Assembly (NCBI RefSeq): GCF_900101615.1
Contig: NZ_FMZX01000002.1
Span: forward strand, 372,001-436,000
DNA length: 64,000 nt
Direction: 5' to 3'
Source of the DNA: Belnapia rosea
GTDB taxonomy: Bacteria > Pseudomonadota > Alphaproteobacteria > Acetobacterales > Acetobacteraceae
Shown here piece after piece: positions 17,406 through 26,651 of this stretch. Both the position numbers and the translations under genes were made by a program. Numbering within the stretch: position 1 is the stretch's first letter; each line of letters starts with the position of its first letter. The notes under the pieces were generated by a model that worked only from the letters and a program-made list of their open reading frames with translations, did no database searches and was not told the origin of the DNA.

Positions 17406-17987
17406 ATGATCTGCATTCGCCGCGCCCGGCCTGACGATGCCACAGCCATCGGGGCCGTCCATGTCGCCACCTGGCGCAGTGCCTATGCGGGCCTGCTGCC
17501 GGAAGCCTATCTCACCAGCCTTTCCGCGCTACGCCATGCCGCAGGCTATGAGGCCGCCATCGGCGAGCGCCGCAACGGCCATGCGGTCTTCGTCGCCGTC
17601 GCCAAGGGGGCGGATGCGCCCGCCGGGCAGGAGGGGGTCAAGGGCGGCACCGTCATCGGCTTCGTCTCCGGCGGCCGGTCCCGGCGCCCGCATGTCGCGG
17701 ATGGCGAGATCGAGACGCTCTACCTGCTGGATGACTACCGAGACCGCGGTGTCGGCCGGCGGCTGATGCGCGCCATGGCGGCCCATCTGGCCGCCATCAG
17801 CTGCCGCTCCGTCATGCTCTGGGTGCTGAAGGACAACCCGACCCGCTGGTTCTACCAGCGCCTCGGCGGACGGCTGGTGGCACGGGATGTCGTCCGCGTC
17901 GCAGGCCAGGGGCAGGAACAGCTCGCCTTCATCTGGGACCCGATCGAGGCCCTGCTGCTGGCGACGGCGCCCGCGCCGGAAGCCTGA
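17406..17987 (+). CDS. GNAT-family N-acetyltransferase
   Basis: The 193-residue protein opens with the typical IRRARPDDATAIGAVHVATW of GNAT enzymes, has the central beta-strand segment GEIETLYLLDDYRDRGVGRR (acetyl-CoA pyrophosphate loop RDRGVGRRLM, motif A), and closes with LWVLKDNPTRWFYQRLGGR (motif B). The WRSAYAGLLPEAYL stretch near the N-terminus is seen in a subgroup of acetyltransferases of unknown substrate. ATG 17406 is 53 bases after the methylase stop and the next gene is guaA; nothing in the context identifies the acceptor. Confidence 0.85.
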   Translation: MICIRRARPDDATAIGAVHVATWRSAYAGLLPEAYLTSLSALRHAAGYEAAIGERRNGHAVFVAVAKGADAPAGQEGVKGGTVIGFVSGGRSRRPHVADGEIETLYLLDDYRDRGVGRRLMRAMAAHLAAISCRSVMLWVLKDNPTRWFYQRLGGRLVARDVVRVAGQGQEQLAFIWDPIEALLLATAPAPEA

Positions 17988-18074
17988 GGGCGGGGCAGGA
18001 TGCCGCACCGCCGGCATGCCTGCCACGCCTCAACCGCCGCTTGCCCTGCTCGCCGCCTTGTGCTGTGAGACGCC

Positions 18075-19649
18075 ATGAACGAGCCTCTCGCCGCCGCCGC
18101 CCGGCACGACCGCATCCTCATCCTCGATTTCGGCAGCCAGGTGACGCAGCTCATCGCGCGCCGCCTGCGGGAGGCCGGGGTCTATTGCGAGATCTGGCCC
18201 TTCACCGCGGATGAGGCCCGCATCCGGGACTTCAACCCGCGCGGCATCATCCTCTCCGGCGGTCCGGCCAGCGTGACCGAGGGCGAGAGCCCCCGCGCCC
18301 CGCAGGCGGTGTTCGAGATGGGCCTGCCCGTGATGGGTATCTGCTACGGCCAGCAGGCCATGGCGCACCAGCTCGGCGGGCAGGTCGAGAGCGGCCATCA
18401 CCGCGAATTCGGCCGCGCCTTCATCGAGGTCACGGCCGAATGCGCCATCACCCAGGGGCTCTGGGCCAAGGGCTCGCGCGAGCAGGTCTGGATGAGCCAT
18501 GGCGACCGCATCACCCGCCTGCCGGAGGGCTTCCGCGTCGTCGCCGCCAGCGAGGGCGCGCCTTTCGCGCTGATCGCCGATGACCGCCGCCATTTCTACG
18601 GCACCATGTTCCACCCGGAGGTGGTCCATACCCCCCATGGCGCCGCCCTGCTGAAGAACTTCACCAACCTCGTCTGCGGCTGCCATGGCGACTGGACCAT
18701 GGGCGCCTTCCGCGCCGAGGCCATCGCCCGCATCCGGGCCCAGGTGGGCGAGGGGCGGGTGATCTGCGGCCTCTCCGGCGGCGTCGATTCCAGCGTGGCG
18801 GCGGTGCTGCTGCATGAGGCGATCGGCGACCAGCTCACCTGCATCTATGTCGACCATGGCCTGATGCGCGCCGGCGAGTCGGAGCAGGTGGTCAGCACCT
18901 TCCGCGACCGCTTCAACATCAAGCTGGTCCACCGCGACGCCTCAGACCTCTTCCTCGCCCAGCTCGCCGGTGTGACGGACCCGGAGGGGAAGCGGAAGAT
19001 CATCGGCCGCCTCTTCATCGAGGTCTTCGAGGAGGAGCAGCAGAAAATCGGCGGCGCCGACTTCCTCGCGCAGGGGACGCTCTACCCGGACGTGATCGAG
19101 AGCGTCTCGGCGACCGGCGGCCCCTCCGTCACCATCAAGAGCCACCACAATGTCGGCGGCCTGCCCGCCCACATGCGGATGAAGCTGGTGGAGCCGCTGC
19201 GCGAGCTGTTCAAGGACGAGGTGCGCGCCCTCGGCCGCGAACTCGGCATGCCGGAGGCGATCATCGGCCGCCACCCCTTCCCGGGGCCGGGGCTGGCCAT
19301 CCGCATCCCCGGCGAGGTGACGCGGGAGCGCGCCGACATCCTCCGCCAGGCCGACACCATCTTCCTCGAGGAGATCCGGCTCGCCGGCCTCTACGACGCC
19401 ATCTGGCAGGCCTTCACGGTGCTGCTGCCGGTGAAGAGCGTCGGCGTGATGGGCGACGGCCGCACCTACGAGAGCGTCTGCGCGCTGCGCGCCGTCACCA
19501 GCACCGACGGCATGACGGCCGATGTCTATCCCTTCGACATGGGCTTCCTCACCCGCGTCGCCAGCCGCATCGTCAACGAGGTGCGCGGCATCAACCGGGT
19601 GACCTACGACATCACCTCGAAGCCGCCGGGGACGATCGAGTGGGAGTAG
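18075..19649 (+). CDS. guaA: GMP synthase (glutamine-hydrolysing)
   Basis: Converts XMP to GMP using ATP and ammonia from glutamine. The class I glutaminase domain has the triad Cys90 (GICYGQQ), His180 and Glu182 (FHPEV). The ATP-pyrophosphatase domain follows with the PP-loop GLSGGVDSS (232-240). The C-terminal dimerisation domain contains [14 protein letters not shown] and ends KPPGTIEWE, the invariant tail of the family. Length 524 residues is normal. It completes the guanine nucleotide branch with guaB, about 4 kb upstream on the same strand. Confidence 0.98.
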   Translation: MNEPLAAAARHDRILILDFGSQVTQLIARRLREAGVYCEIWPFTADEARIRDFNPRGIILSGGPASVTEGESPRAPQAVFEMGLPVMGICYGQQAMAHQLGGQVESGHHREFGRAFIEVTAECAITQGLWAKGSREQVWMSHGDRITRLPEGFRVVAASEGAPFALIADDRRHFYGTMFHPEVVHTPHGAALLKNFTNLVCGCHGDWTMGAFRAEAIARIRAQVGEGRVICGLSGGVDSSVAAVLLHEAIGDQLTCIYVDHGLMRAGESEQVVSTFRDRFNIKLVHRDASDLFLAQLAGVTDPEGKRKIIGRLFIEVFEEEQQKIGGADFLAQGTLYPDVIESVSATGGPSVTIKSHHNVGGLPAHMRMKLVEPLRELFKDEVRALGRELGMPEAIIGRHPFPGPGLAIRIPGEVTRERADILRQADTIFLEEIRLAGLYDAIWQAFTVLLPVKSVGVMGDGRTYESVCALRAVTSTDGMTADVYPFDMGFLTRVASRIVNEVRGINRVTYDITSKPPGTIEWE

Positions 19650-19727
19650 CGCCCCACCCCTGAAACGCCTTGCGCGCCGGCCCGTCACCCGGCGATGCTT
19701 TCCCCGCCGCAATGGGGAGGTGGGATG

Positions 19728-20738
19728 ATGCGCAGGCTGCTTCTCGGGTTTTGCCTGGGCCTCGCCGCCCTCGGCCAGGCAGAGGCCCAGCCCTCGGCCG
19801 ATACGCTGGCCACCATCAAGGCGCGCGGCCAGCTCATCTGCGGCGTCTCGGTCAATGCCATCGGCTTCGCCGTGCCGGATGCGCGTGGCACCTTCCGCGG
19901 CCTCGATGTCGATGCCTGCCGCGCCGTCGCCGCCGCCATCCTGGGCGATGCGGGCAAGGTCCGCTTCGTCCCCACCACCACCCAGGTGCGCTTCACCGCC
20001 CTGCAATCGGGCGAGGTCGACCTCCTGGTCCGCAACACCACCTGGTCGCTGGGGCGGGAGGCGCAGCTCGGCCTCGCCTTCGCCAGCATCAATTTCTACG
20101 ACGGCCAGGGCTTCATGGTGCGGAAATCGTCCAACGTCACCTCCGCCCGGCAGCTCGACGGCGCGACCATCTGCGTCCAGCCCGGCACGACGACGGAGCT
20201 GAACCTGGCCGACTACTTCCGCAGCCACGGCATGCGCTTCACCCCCGTCATCATCGAGCAGGTGGAGGAGATCCGCGCCGCCTTCGTCAGCGGCCGCTGC
20301 GACGCCTATACCAACGACGCCTCCTCGCTCGCCTCCTTCCGCGCCGGCCAGGGCAATGGCGACGACTTCCTGATGCTGCCGGAGATCATCTCGAAGGAGC
20401 CGCTGGGCGCCGTGGTGCGCAAGGGCGACTGGCGCTTCTTCGACATCGTCCGCTGGTCCCACTTCGCCATGGTGACGGCGGAGGAGCTCGGCATCACCAG
20501 CCAGAACATCGACAGCTTCGCCAACAACCCGAATCCCGATGTGCAGCGCCTGCTCGGCCGCAGCGGGGATTTCGGCCGCGCCATGGGCATCGAGAACGAC
20601 TGGGCGGTGAAGATCATCCGCCAGGTCGGCAATCTCGCCGAGGCCTGGGAGCGGAACATCACCCCGATCGGCATCCCGCGCGGCATCAACGCCCTCTGGA
20701 CGCAGGGCGGGCTGCAATACGCGCCGCCCATCCGTTAG
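19728..20738 (+). CDS. Amino-acid ABC transporter periplasmic binding protein (AapJ/YhdW type)
   Basis: The start MRRLLLGFCLG at 19728 has GGGGAGG seven bases upstream (a tandem ATG at 19725 is closer). A Sec signal peptide ends near LGQAEAQP. The mature part fits the family-3 solute-binding fold: DTLATIKARGQLICGVSVNA, GLDVDACRAVAAAI, FTALQSGEVDLLVRNTTW, and a conserved end PRGINALWTQGGLQYAPPIR characteristic of the general L-amino-acid binding proteins. No permease or ATPase gene is adjacent, so it must work with a transporter coded elsewhere or serve another purpose. About 336 residues. Confidence 0.9.
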   Translation: MRRLLLGFCLGLAALGQAEAQPSADTLATIKARGQLICGVSVNAIGFAVPDARGTFRGLDVDACRAVAAAILGDAGKVRFVPTTTQVRFTALQSGEVDLLVRNTTWSLGREAQLGLAFASINFYDGQGFMVRKSSNVTSARQLDGATICVQPGTTTELNLADYFRSHGMRFTPVIIEQVEEIRAAFVSGRCDAYTNDASSLASFRAGQGNGDDFLMLPEIISKEPLGAVVRKGDWRFFDIVRWSHFAMVTAEELGITSQNIDSFANNPNPDVQRLLGRSGDFGRAMGIENDWAVKIIRQVGNLAEAWERNITPIGIPRGINALWTQGGLQYAPPIR

Positions 20739-20827
20739 TGCAGCGGGAGTTGGCTTGACGCGGGCGCACCCCGCATCGGAGGCTTCCCGCCGCAGCCGGC
20801 ATCAGACCGGCCCGATGGGAGGCTTCC

Positions 20828-22393
20828 ATGCACCATGGCTTCATGGCGGCGGCGCTCGTGCTCTGCCTCGCCACGCCCGCGGCAGCGCAGCGCAACCTGG
20901 TGATCGCGGCGCAGACGCCGCCCAGCGCGCTCGACCCGCATTTCCACAACACCACGAACAACAACATGGTGCTGCGGCAGATTTTCGAGCCGCTCTTCGA
21001 GCTCGACACCCAGGCCCGCCCGCAGCCGCGCCTCGCCGAAAGCCTCCGCCTGATCGACCCGCTGACCTGGGAGGTGAAGCTCCGCGCCGGTGTCCGCTTC
21101 CATGACGGAACGCCCTTCGAGGCGGAGGACATCGCCTATACCTTCGCCCGCGTCCCCACCGTGCCGAACAGCCCGGCCCTCTTCACCCCCGCCGTGCGGA
21201 CCATCAGCGCGGTCGAGATCAAGGACCCGCAGACCGTCATCCTCCGCACGCGGGAGCCGAACCCGCTGATGCCGATCGACCTGGCGGCGCCGGCCATCCT
21301 CTCGCGCCGGGTGCACGGGCCGAACCCCGCTACCTCCGACTTCAACACCGGCCGCCTGGCCATTGGCACCGGCCCCTACCGCTACGCCGCTTACCTCCCG
21401 AACGAGCGGCTGGAGGTGACGCGCAACGCCGACTACTGGGGCCCGGCCGAGCCCTGGGACCGCGTCACCTTCCGCTACATCCCGCAGGGCGGCTCCCGCA
21501 TGGCGGCGCTGCTGACCGGGGAGGTGGACCTGATCGACTATGTCCCCATGCAGGACATGCCGCGGCTGGAGCGGGACCCGCGCTTCGCTCTGTTCGGCGT
21601 GGACAGTGTGACCTTCGTCTACCTCGCCCCCGATGCGATGCGGGAGACGACGCCCTTCGCCACCGACCGCCAGGGCCGGCCCCTGCCGCGCAACCCGCTG
21701 GCCGACCGGCGGGTGCGCGAGGCCCTCTCGCTCGCCATCCCGCGCGAGGCGATCGCGGAGCGGCTCTACCACGGCCAGGCCCGCGCCGCGGACCAGTTCG
21801 CCGCGCCGGTCGCCGCCCACCGCCTGCCCAACCTGCCGCCCCTGCCGCATGAGCCGGCCCGCGCCCGCGCCCTGCTGGCCGAGGCCGGCTACCCGGGGGG
21901 CTTCCGCCTCACCATCCACGGGCCGAACGGCTTCTTCCCCGGCGATGACGGGCTGCTGCAGGCCCTTGCCCAGTCCTTCACCCGCATCGGCATCGAGACC
22001 TCGGTCGAGACGCTGCCGCCGGCGACGCTCTTCACCCGCGCCACCAACCGCGAATTCTCGCTCTTCATGACCTATTTCAGCAGCTACCTGACCATCAACC
22101 CGATGCGCCAGGTGGCGATGACGCGGAATGCGGAACTCGGCCATGGCCCCTTCAACCGCCAGCGCTACTCCAACCCCGCCATGGACGCGCCGCTGGCCGA
22201 GGCGCTGACCACCATGGACCCGGAGCGGCGCGAGATCCTCACCCAGCAGGCCGCCCAGGCGCTGCTCGACGACAAGGGCGTGCTGCCGATCATCTTCCTC
22301 CGCAATGTCTGGGCCGGGCGGCGCGACAAGGTCACCTACGAGCCGAGCCCGGTGAACCACACCGCGGCGCAATACGCGAAGCCGGTGCAGTAG
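20828..22393 (+). CDS. Dipeptide/oligopeptide-type ABC transporter binding protein (SBP family 5)
   Basis: The 521-residue protein has a signal peptide (MHHGFMAAALVLCLATPAAAQ) and the family-5 sequence: LDPHFHNTTNNNMVLRQIFE, WEVKLRAGVRFHDGTPFEAE D, GTGPYRYAAY, and near residue 300 ADRRVREALSLAIPREAI. These proteins bind peptides, nickel, glutathione or opines in the periplasm. Permease and ATPase genes are missing here. It lies 89 bases after another binding-protein gene and 57 bases before an M20 peptidase, which may act on the imported substrate; this is an inference from proximity only. Confidence 0.9.
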   Translation: MHHGFMAAALVLCLATPAAAQRNLVIAAQTPPSALDPHFHNTTNNNMVLRQIFEPLFELDTQARPQPRLAESLRLIDPLTWEVKLRAGVRFHDGTPFEAEDIAYTFARVPTVPNSPALFTPAVRTISAVEIKDPQTVILRTREPNPLMPIDLAAPAILSRRVHGPNPATSDFNTGRLAIGTGPYRYAAYLPNERLEVTRNADYWGPAEPWDRVTFRYIPQGGSRMAALLTGEVDLIDYVPMQDMPRLERDPRFALFGVDSVTFVYLAPDAMRETTPFATDRQGRPLPRNPLADRRVREALSLAIPREAIAERLYHGQARAADQFAAPVAAHRLPNLPPLPHEPARARALLAEAGYPGGFRLTIHGPNGFFPGDDGLLQALAQSFTRIGIETSVETLPPATLFTRATNREFSLFMTYFSSYLTINPMRQVAMTRNAELGHGPFNRQRYSNPAMDAPLAEALTTMDPERREILTQQAAQALLDDKGVLPIIFLRNVWAGRRDKVTYEPSPVNHTAAQYAKPVQ

Positions 22394-22449
22394 CGCACCC
22401 GCGCGGGCCGGCGCATGCTGCAACGCAACCCCAGCCGGAGTTGCCCTGC

Positions 22450-23736
22450 ATGCCCGATGCCGCCCTGCTCGCCCGCCTCGCCGCCGCGGTGGATGCGAAT
22501 TTCGAGGCTGAGACCGGCTTCCTCGCCGATCTCGTCCGCTTCCCGAGCACCCGCGGCAACGAGGCGCCGCTGCAGGACTGGATGGCGCGCCAGCTCGCCG
22601 CCCGCGGCTATGCGGTGGACCGCTTCACCCTGGCCGATGTCCCGCTCGCCAGCCACCCGAAGGCGAGCCCGATGGTCGAGGCGGACCCCGCCCGCTCCGT
22701 CCAGGTCGTCGCCACCCACCGGGCCGAGAAGCCGACGGGCCGCAGCCTGATCCTGCAGGGCCATATCGACGTGGTGCCCGAAGGCCCCGACGAGATGTGG
22801 ACCTACCCGCCCTACAGCGCCACCATCAAGGATGGCTGGATGTATGGCCGCGGCGCGCATGACATGAAGTCGGGCGTCGCCGCCATGGTCTTCGCCATGG
22901 ATGCGCTGCGGACCGCCGGGCTCGAGCCCGCCGCCGATGTCCATGTCCAGACCGTCACCGAGGAGGAGAGCACCGGCAACGGCGCGCTGGCGACGCTGCT
23001 GCGCGGCTACCGCGCCGAGGCGGCCCTGGTGCCGGAGCCGACGGGCGGCACCATCACCCGCGCCCATACCGGCACCCTCTGGTTCCGCATCAAGGTCCGC
23101 GGCATCCCCGTCCATGTCGCGGTGGCGCAGAGCGGCACCAACGCCATCCTCTCCGCCTACCACCTCATCCAGGCCCTGCAGGCCCATACCGCCACGCTGA
23201 ACGAGGCGGCACGCCACCACGAATGGTACCATGGCATCGAGAGCCCGCTGAAATTCAACCCCGGCATCATCCGCGGCGGCGACTGGGCCAGCAGCACCCC
23301 CGCCTGGTGCGAGGTCGATTGCCGCATCGGCCTGCTTCCTGGCGCCGATGTCGCCGAGATCCAGCGCGGCGTCGAGCGCTGCGTCGCCGAGGCGGCCAAG
23401 GGCGATAATTTCCTCGCCAACAACCCGCCCTCGGTCGAATGGCACGGCTTCCTCGCCGACGGTTATGTGCTGGAGCCGGGCAGCGAGGCGGAGGCGGTGC
23501 TGGCCGCCGCCCATGGGCAGGTCTTCGGCGAGGAGATGCCGGCCCGCATCACCACGGCGGTGAACGACACCCGCTTCTATGGCCTCTATTTCGGCATCCC
23601 CGGCCTCTGCTACGGGCCGAAGGGGGAGGGGGCGCATGCCTTCGACGAGCGCACCGACCTCGACCACCTCAAGCAGACGACGCTGTCCATCGCCGCCTTC
23701 ATCGCCGACTGGTGCGGCGCCCGGCCACGTGGCTGA
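22450..23736 (+). CDS. M20-family metallopeptidase (ArgE/DapE/ACY1 type)
   Basis: Zinc-dependent amidohydrolase cutting N-acyl or peptide bonds. ATG 22450 is preferred over the in-frame TTG at 22441 because CGGAG sits nine bases before it. Metal motifs are ILQGHIDVVPEG (His, Asp), YGRGAHDMKSGVAAM (Asp bridging), TEEESTGNGAL (catalytic Glu and metal Glu), and GEGAHAFDER near the C-terminus (His). A lid domain lies between about residues 200 and 320. The 428-residue length fits acetylornithine deacetylase-like members; the real substrate is open. Follows two periplasmic binding proteins on the same strand. Confidence 0.9.
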   Translation: MPDAALLARLAAAVDANFEAETGFLADLVRFPSTRGNEAPLQDWMARQLAARGYAVDRFTLADVPLASHPKASPMVEADPARSVQVVATHRAEKPTGRSLILQGHIDVVPEGPDEMWTYPPYSATIKDGWMYGRGAHDMKSGVAAMVFAMDALRTAGLEPAADVHVQTVTEEESTGNGALATLLRGYRAEAALVPEPTGGTITRAHTGTLWFRIKVRGIPVHVAVAQSGTNAILSAYHLIQALQAHTATLNEAARHHEWYHGIESPLKFNPGIIRGGDWASSTPAWCEVDCRIGLLPGADVAEIQRGVERCVAEAAKGDNFLANNPPSVEWHGFLADGYVLEPGSEAEAVLAAAHGQVFGEEMPARITTAVNDTRFYGLYFGIPGLCYGPKGEGAHAFDERTDLDHLKQTTLSIAAFIADWCGARPRG

Positions 23737-23810
23737 GCCACCAAGGCCCCCTTGCGGCCGCCACCCCCTTCGGCCGACAACATGGCCGTCGGCAGGACGA
23801 GGGGAGGGCG

Positions 23811-24173
23811 ATGCTGCGAGGATGGACAGGACTCGGGCTGGTGCTGCCGCTGCTCCTGGCGGCGCCGGCCCTGGCGCAACCCCAGCCGCGGCCAGGCCAG
23901 ACGCCCAACAGCCAGACGCCCAACAGCCAGACGCCCAACAGCCAGGCACCCGGTGGCCAGCCGCCGCTGACGGTGGAGCCGGGCGATTTCTGGTCCGATG
24001 TCCGCGCTTGGGATGAGCAGGCGCGCCGCCGGCTCGGCCGCAACGCCGCCCCGGCCATGCCAAGGCCGGGTGGCGCCATCGCGGCCCCCAACCCCGGCGC
24101 CGGCACTGCTGCTCCGCGCAGCCAGACCCGCCCCGCACGCCCGCGCCGCCCGGCGCCGGCCGAAGGCCGCTGA
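23811..24173 (+). CDS. Small secreted protein, function unknown
   Basis: The 120-residue product starts at ATG 23811 with GGGGAGGG immediately upstream. A clear Sec signal peptide (MLRGWTGLGLVLPLLLAAPALAQ) precedes a proline/glutamine-rich low-complexity segment with three copies of QTPNS, coded by a perfect 15-base tandem repeat. A short conserved-looking block GDFWSDVRAWDEQARRRLGR follows and then a basic proline-rich tail. No domain is recognised. The repeat makes length variation between strains likely. The open frame extends upstream to 23439 but only as a shadow of the peptidase gene. Confidence 0.6.
   Translation: MLRGWTGLGLVLPLLLAAPALAQPQPRPGQTPNSQTPNSQTPNSQAPGGQPPLTVEPGDFWSDVRAWDEQARRRLGRNAAPAMPRPGGAIAAPNPGAGTAAPRSQTRPARPRRPAPAEGR
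23898..23942 (+). repeat. Three perfect tandem copies of a 15-base repeat
   Basis: CAGACGCCCAACAGC occurs three times without change, inside the small secreted protein gene, and a fourth degenerate copy follows. Because 15 is a multiple of three, slippage changes the length of the linker without breaking the frame. Confidence 0.9.
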
Positions 24174-24517
24174 CCCGCTATCCCGCCAATGGCTGCGCCA
24201 CCGGGATGGTGGCGGCCTAGGGCCCGATCCGGCACCCGTGCTTCGCAGGATGGCGATTCGGCCCCGGGCGGCAAAACGCGTCGAGCCATCACCGCCCTGG
24301 CGATTCGCCCGACCGCCGGTCTGAGGATGCGGAACTGGCTGACGCCGGCCTGCGCCATGGCCAGGCCCGGCCGCAGCGCGGAAGGCCGAGTCCAAGGACG
24401 GCGACTCCAGCCGGATGGCGAGGATACCGCTTGCCATGACCCCGGATCCCAAAGTCTGGCCCGGCATGCGCGAGCGTGCCGGCCCGGCAACCCATCCCAC
24501 GGCCAGGCCGAGCACCC

Positions 24518-24592
24518 TGTGGATAACGGGGATACCGGGGATGGATTGCGATGATGCTTGACGGATTGGCGCAGGATAACTGCTTATCCGTG
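24518..24592. promoter_or_regulatory. Candidate DnaA boxes upstream of nrdA
   Basis: TGTGGATAA at 24518-24526 is the exact complement of the consensus DnaA box TTATCCACA. At 24574-24589 GGATAA and TTATCC form a short inverted repeat, and TTATCCGTG at 24584-24592 matches the consensus at seven of nine positions. In Escherichia coli nrdAB is a known DnaA target. Here the sites lie about 160-230 bases before the nrdA start and 50-130 bases before the NrdR boxes. One exact 9-mer can occur by chance, so this is a candidate only. Confidence 0.4.
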
Positions 24593-24643
24593 AACGGAAT
24601 GCGAACGAACACCGGCGGGCCTGAGGAGGCCCCTTGGAACCGG

Positions 24644-24691
24644 ACACCCGATCTGGTGTTATCAGGGCAGGCCAGCGCCAATATCTTGTGT
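24644..24691 (+). promoter_or_regulatory. Pair of NrdR boxes in the nrdAB control region
   Basis: ACACCCGATCTGGTGT (24644-24659) and CGCCAATATCTTGTGT (24676-24691) both resemble the 16-bp NrdR box (consensus about ACACwATATmTwGTGT); the first is a near-perfect palindrome, the second has a strong right half. Their starts are 32 bases apart, three helical turns, the usual spacing for cooperative binding of the ATP-cone repressor NrdR. They lie directly upstream of a ribonucleotide reductase operon, the standard target. This also argues that translation of nrdA begins downstream, not at the in-frame TTG at 24634. Confidence 0.75.
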
Positions 24692-24747
24692 TAGGTCTCT
24701 GCGAGATGCATTCTCCCCCACCGGGGGACTGGATAGGGGATAGCGCG

Positions 24748-26613
24748 GTGTTCGATACGGTTCAGCTCGAAGGTCATCATCAGGTACAGGTCGACCGGAC
24801 GCGCGACGCGCTGCTGACGGATTTCGGCAAGGCGACGCTCGACGACCGCTACCTGCTGCCGGGCGAGACCTACCAGGACCTGTTCGCCCGTGTTGCCTCA
24901 GCCTTCGGCGACGATGCGGCGCATTCCCAGCGCATCTATGACTACATCTCGAAGCTCTGGTTCATGCCGGCGACCCCGGTGCTGTCCAATGGCGGCACCA
25001 CCCGTGGCCTGCCCATCTCCTGCTTCCTGAACGAGGCGGATGACAGCCTGGATGGCATCGTCGGCCTCTGGAACGAGAATGTCTGGCTGGCCGCCAAGGG
25101 CGGCGGCATCGGCAGCTACTGGGGCAATCTCCGCGGCATCGGCGAGAAGGTCGGCCGCAACGGCAAGACCTCCGGCGTCGTCCCCTTCATCCGGGTCATG
25201 GACAGCCTGACGCTGGCCATCTCCCAGGGGTCGCTGCGCCGCGGCTCGGCCGCCGTCTACCTCCCCGTCAGCCACCCCGAGGTCGAGGAATTCGTCGAGA
25301 TCCGCCGCCCGACTGGCGGCGACCCGAACCGCAAGGCGCTGAACCTGCATCACGGGCTGCTGATCTCGGACGCCTTCATGCGTGCCGTCGAGAATGACGA
25401 GGAATGGCCGCTGACCAGCCCGAAGGACGGCGCGATCATGCGCAAGATCTCGGCGCGCGGCCTCTGGATCCGCATCCTCACCGCCCGGATCGAGACCGGC
25501 GAGCCCTACCTGGTCTTCTCCGACCATGTGAACAAGGCGATGCCGTCCCACCACAAGCTGGCTGGGCTCGAGGTGAAGACCTCGAACCTCTGCTCCGAGA
25601 TCACCCTGCCGACCGGCCGCGACCAGCATGGCAAGGATCGCACCGCCGTCTGCTGCCTCTCCTCCCTCAACCTCGAGACCTGGTTCGAGTGGAAGGACGA
25701 CAAGCAGTTCATCCCGGACGTGATGCGCTTCCTCGACAACGTCCTGCAGAATTTCATCGACACCGCGCCCGACAGCATGGCGAAGGCGAAGTACAGCGCG
25801 ATGCGCGAGCGCTCCGTCGGCCTCGGCGTGATGGGCTTCCACAGCTTCCTCCAGGCGCAGAACGTGCCCTTCGAGAGCGTGGTGGCGAAGGTCTGGAACA
25901 AGAGGATGTTCAAGCACATCCGCGAGCAGGCCGATGTCGCCAGCCGCCACCTCGCCGAGGAGCGCGGGCCCTGCCCGGATGCCGCCGAATACGGCTTCAT
26001 GGAGCGCTTCTCGAACAAGATGGCGATCGCGCCGACGGCCTCGATCAGCATCATCTGCGGCGGCGCCTCGCCGGGGATCGAGCCGGTGGCGGCCAATGTC
26101 TACAACCACAAGACGCTGTCCGGCAGCTACATCGTCCGCAACCCCTACCTGAAGAAGGTGCTGGCGAAGCACGGGCGCGACGACGAGGAGACCTGGACGA
26201 GCATCACCGTCCGCAAGGGCAGCGTGCAGCACCTGGATTTCCTGACCGAGCAGGAGCGCGCCACCTTCAAGACCGCCTTCGAGCTCGACCAGCGCTGGGT
26301 GGTGGAGCATGCCGCCGACCGCTCGCCCTTCATCTGCCAGAGCCAGTCGGTGAACCTCTTCCTCCCCGCCAACATCCACAAGCGGGACCTGCACCAGATC
26401 CACATGATGGCCTGGAAGCGCGGGGTGAAGTCGCTCTATTACTGCCGCAGCCTCTCGATCCAGCGGGCCGACACGATCAGCGAGAAGATCGTCGGCCAGG
26501 GCGACATCATGGCGGCGCATGTAGCGACCGCGGCCGATGCGGCGCTGCCGCTCATGGCACGCGGCCCGCAGACCGCGACGACCGATTACGAGGAGTGCCT
26601 GGCCTGCCAATAG
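24748..26613 (+). CDS. nrdA: Ribonucleoside-diphosphate reductase, large (alpha) subunit
   Basis: Reduces ribonucleotides to deoxyribonucleotides with the NrdB radical subunit. GTG 24748 is chosen because AGGGGA lies seven bases upstream and MFDTVQLEGHHQ suits the family; ATG 24706 and TTG 24634 are in frame, but the latter precedes the NrdR boxes. The product has PATPVLSNGG, LPISCFLNEADDSLDG (substrate-site Cys), SNLCSEITLPT (radical Cys and Glu), APTASISIICGGASPGIEPV, and the C-terminal redox pair ECLACQ. It is 621 residues, shorter than typical class Ia enzymes, because it begins at the catalytic domain with no ATP-cone. nrdB follows 38 bases later. Confidence 0.95.
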   Translation: MFDTVQLEGHHQVQVDRTRDALLTDFGKATLDDRYLLPGETYQDLFARVASAFGDDAAHSQRIYDYISKLWFMPATPVLSNGGTTRGLPISCFLNEADDSLDGIVGLWNENVWLAAKGGGIGSYWGNLRGIGEKVGRNGKTSGVVPFIRVMDSLTLAISQGSLRRGSAAVYLPVSHPEVEEFVEIRRPTGGDPNRKALNLHHGLLISDAFMRAVENDEEWPLTSPKDGAIMRKISARGLWIRILTARIETGEPYLVFSDHVNKAMPSHHKLAGLEVKTSNLCSEITLPTGRDQHGKDRTAVCCLSSLNLETWFEWKDDKQFIPDVMRFLDNVLQNFIDTAPDSMAKAKYSAMRERSVGLGVMGFHSFLQAQNVPFESVVAKVWNKRMFKHIREQADVASRHLAEERGPCPDAAEYGFMERFSNKMAIAPTASISIICGGASPGIEPVAANVYNHKTLSGSYIVRNPYLKKVLAKHGRDDEETWTSITVRKGSVQHLDFLTEQERATFKTAFELDQRWVVEHAADRSPFICQSQSVNLFLPANIHKRDLHQIHMMAWKRGVKSLYYCRSLSIQRADTISEKIVGQGDIMAAHVATAADAALPLMARGPQTATTDYEECLACQ

Positions 26614-26651
26614 AGCAGGCCGGCACCACATCCACCACACCACAGTCCTGA

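Noticed and set aside
24634-24747. TTG 24634 as start of nrdA
   Set aside because: It would place both NrdR boxes inside the coding sequence; GTG 24748 has a good ribosome-binding site and fits the family length better.
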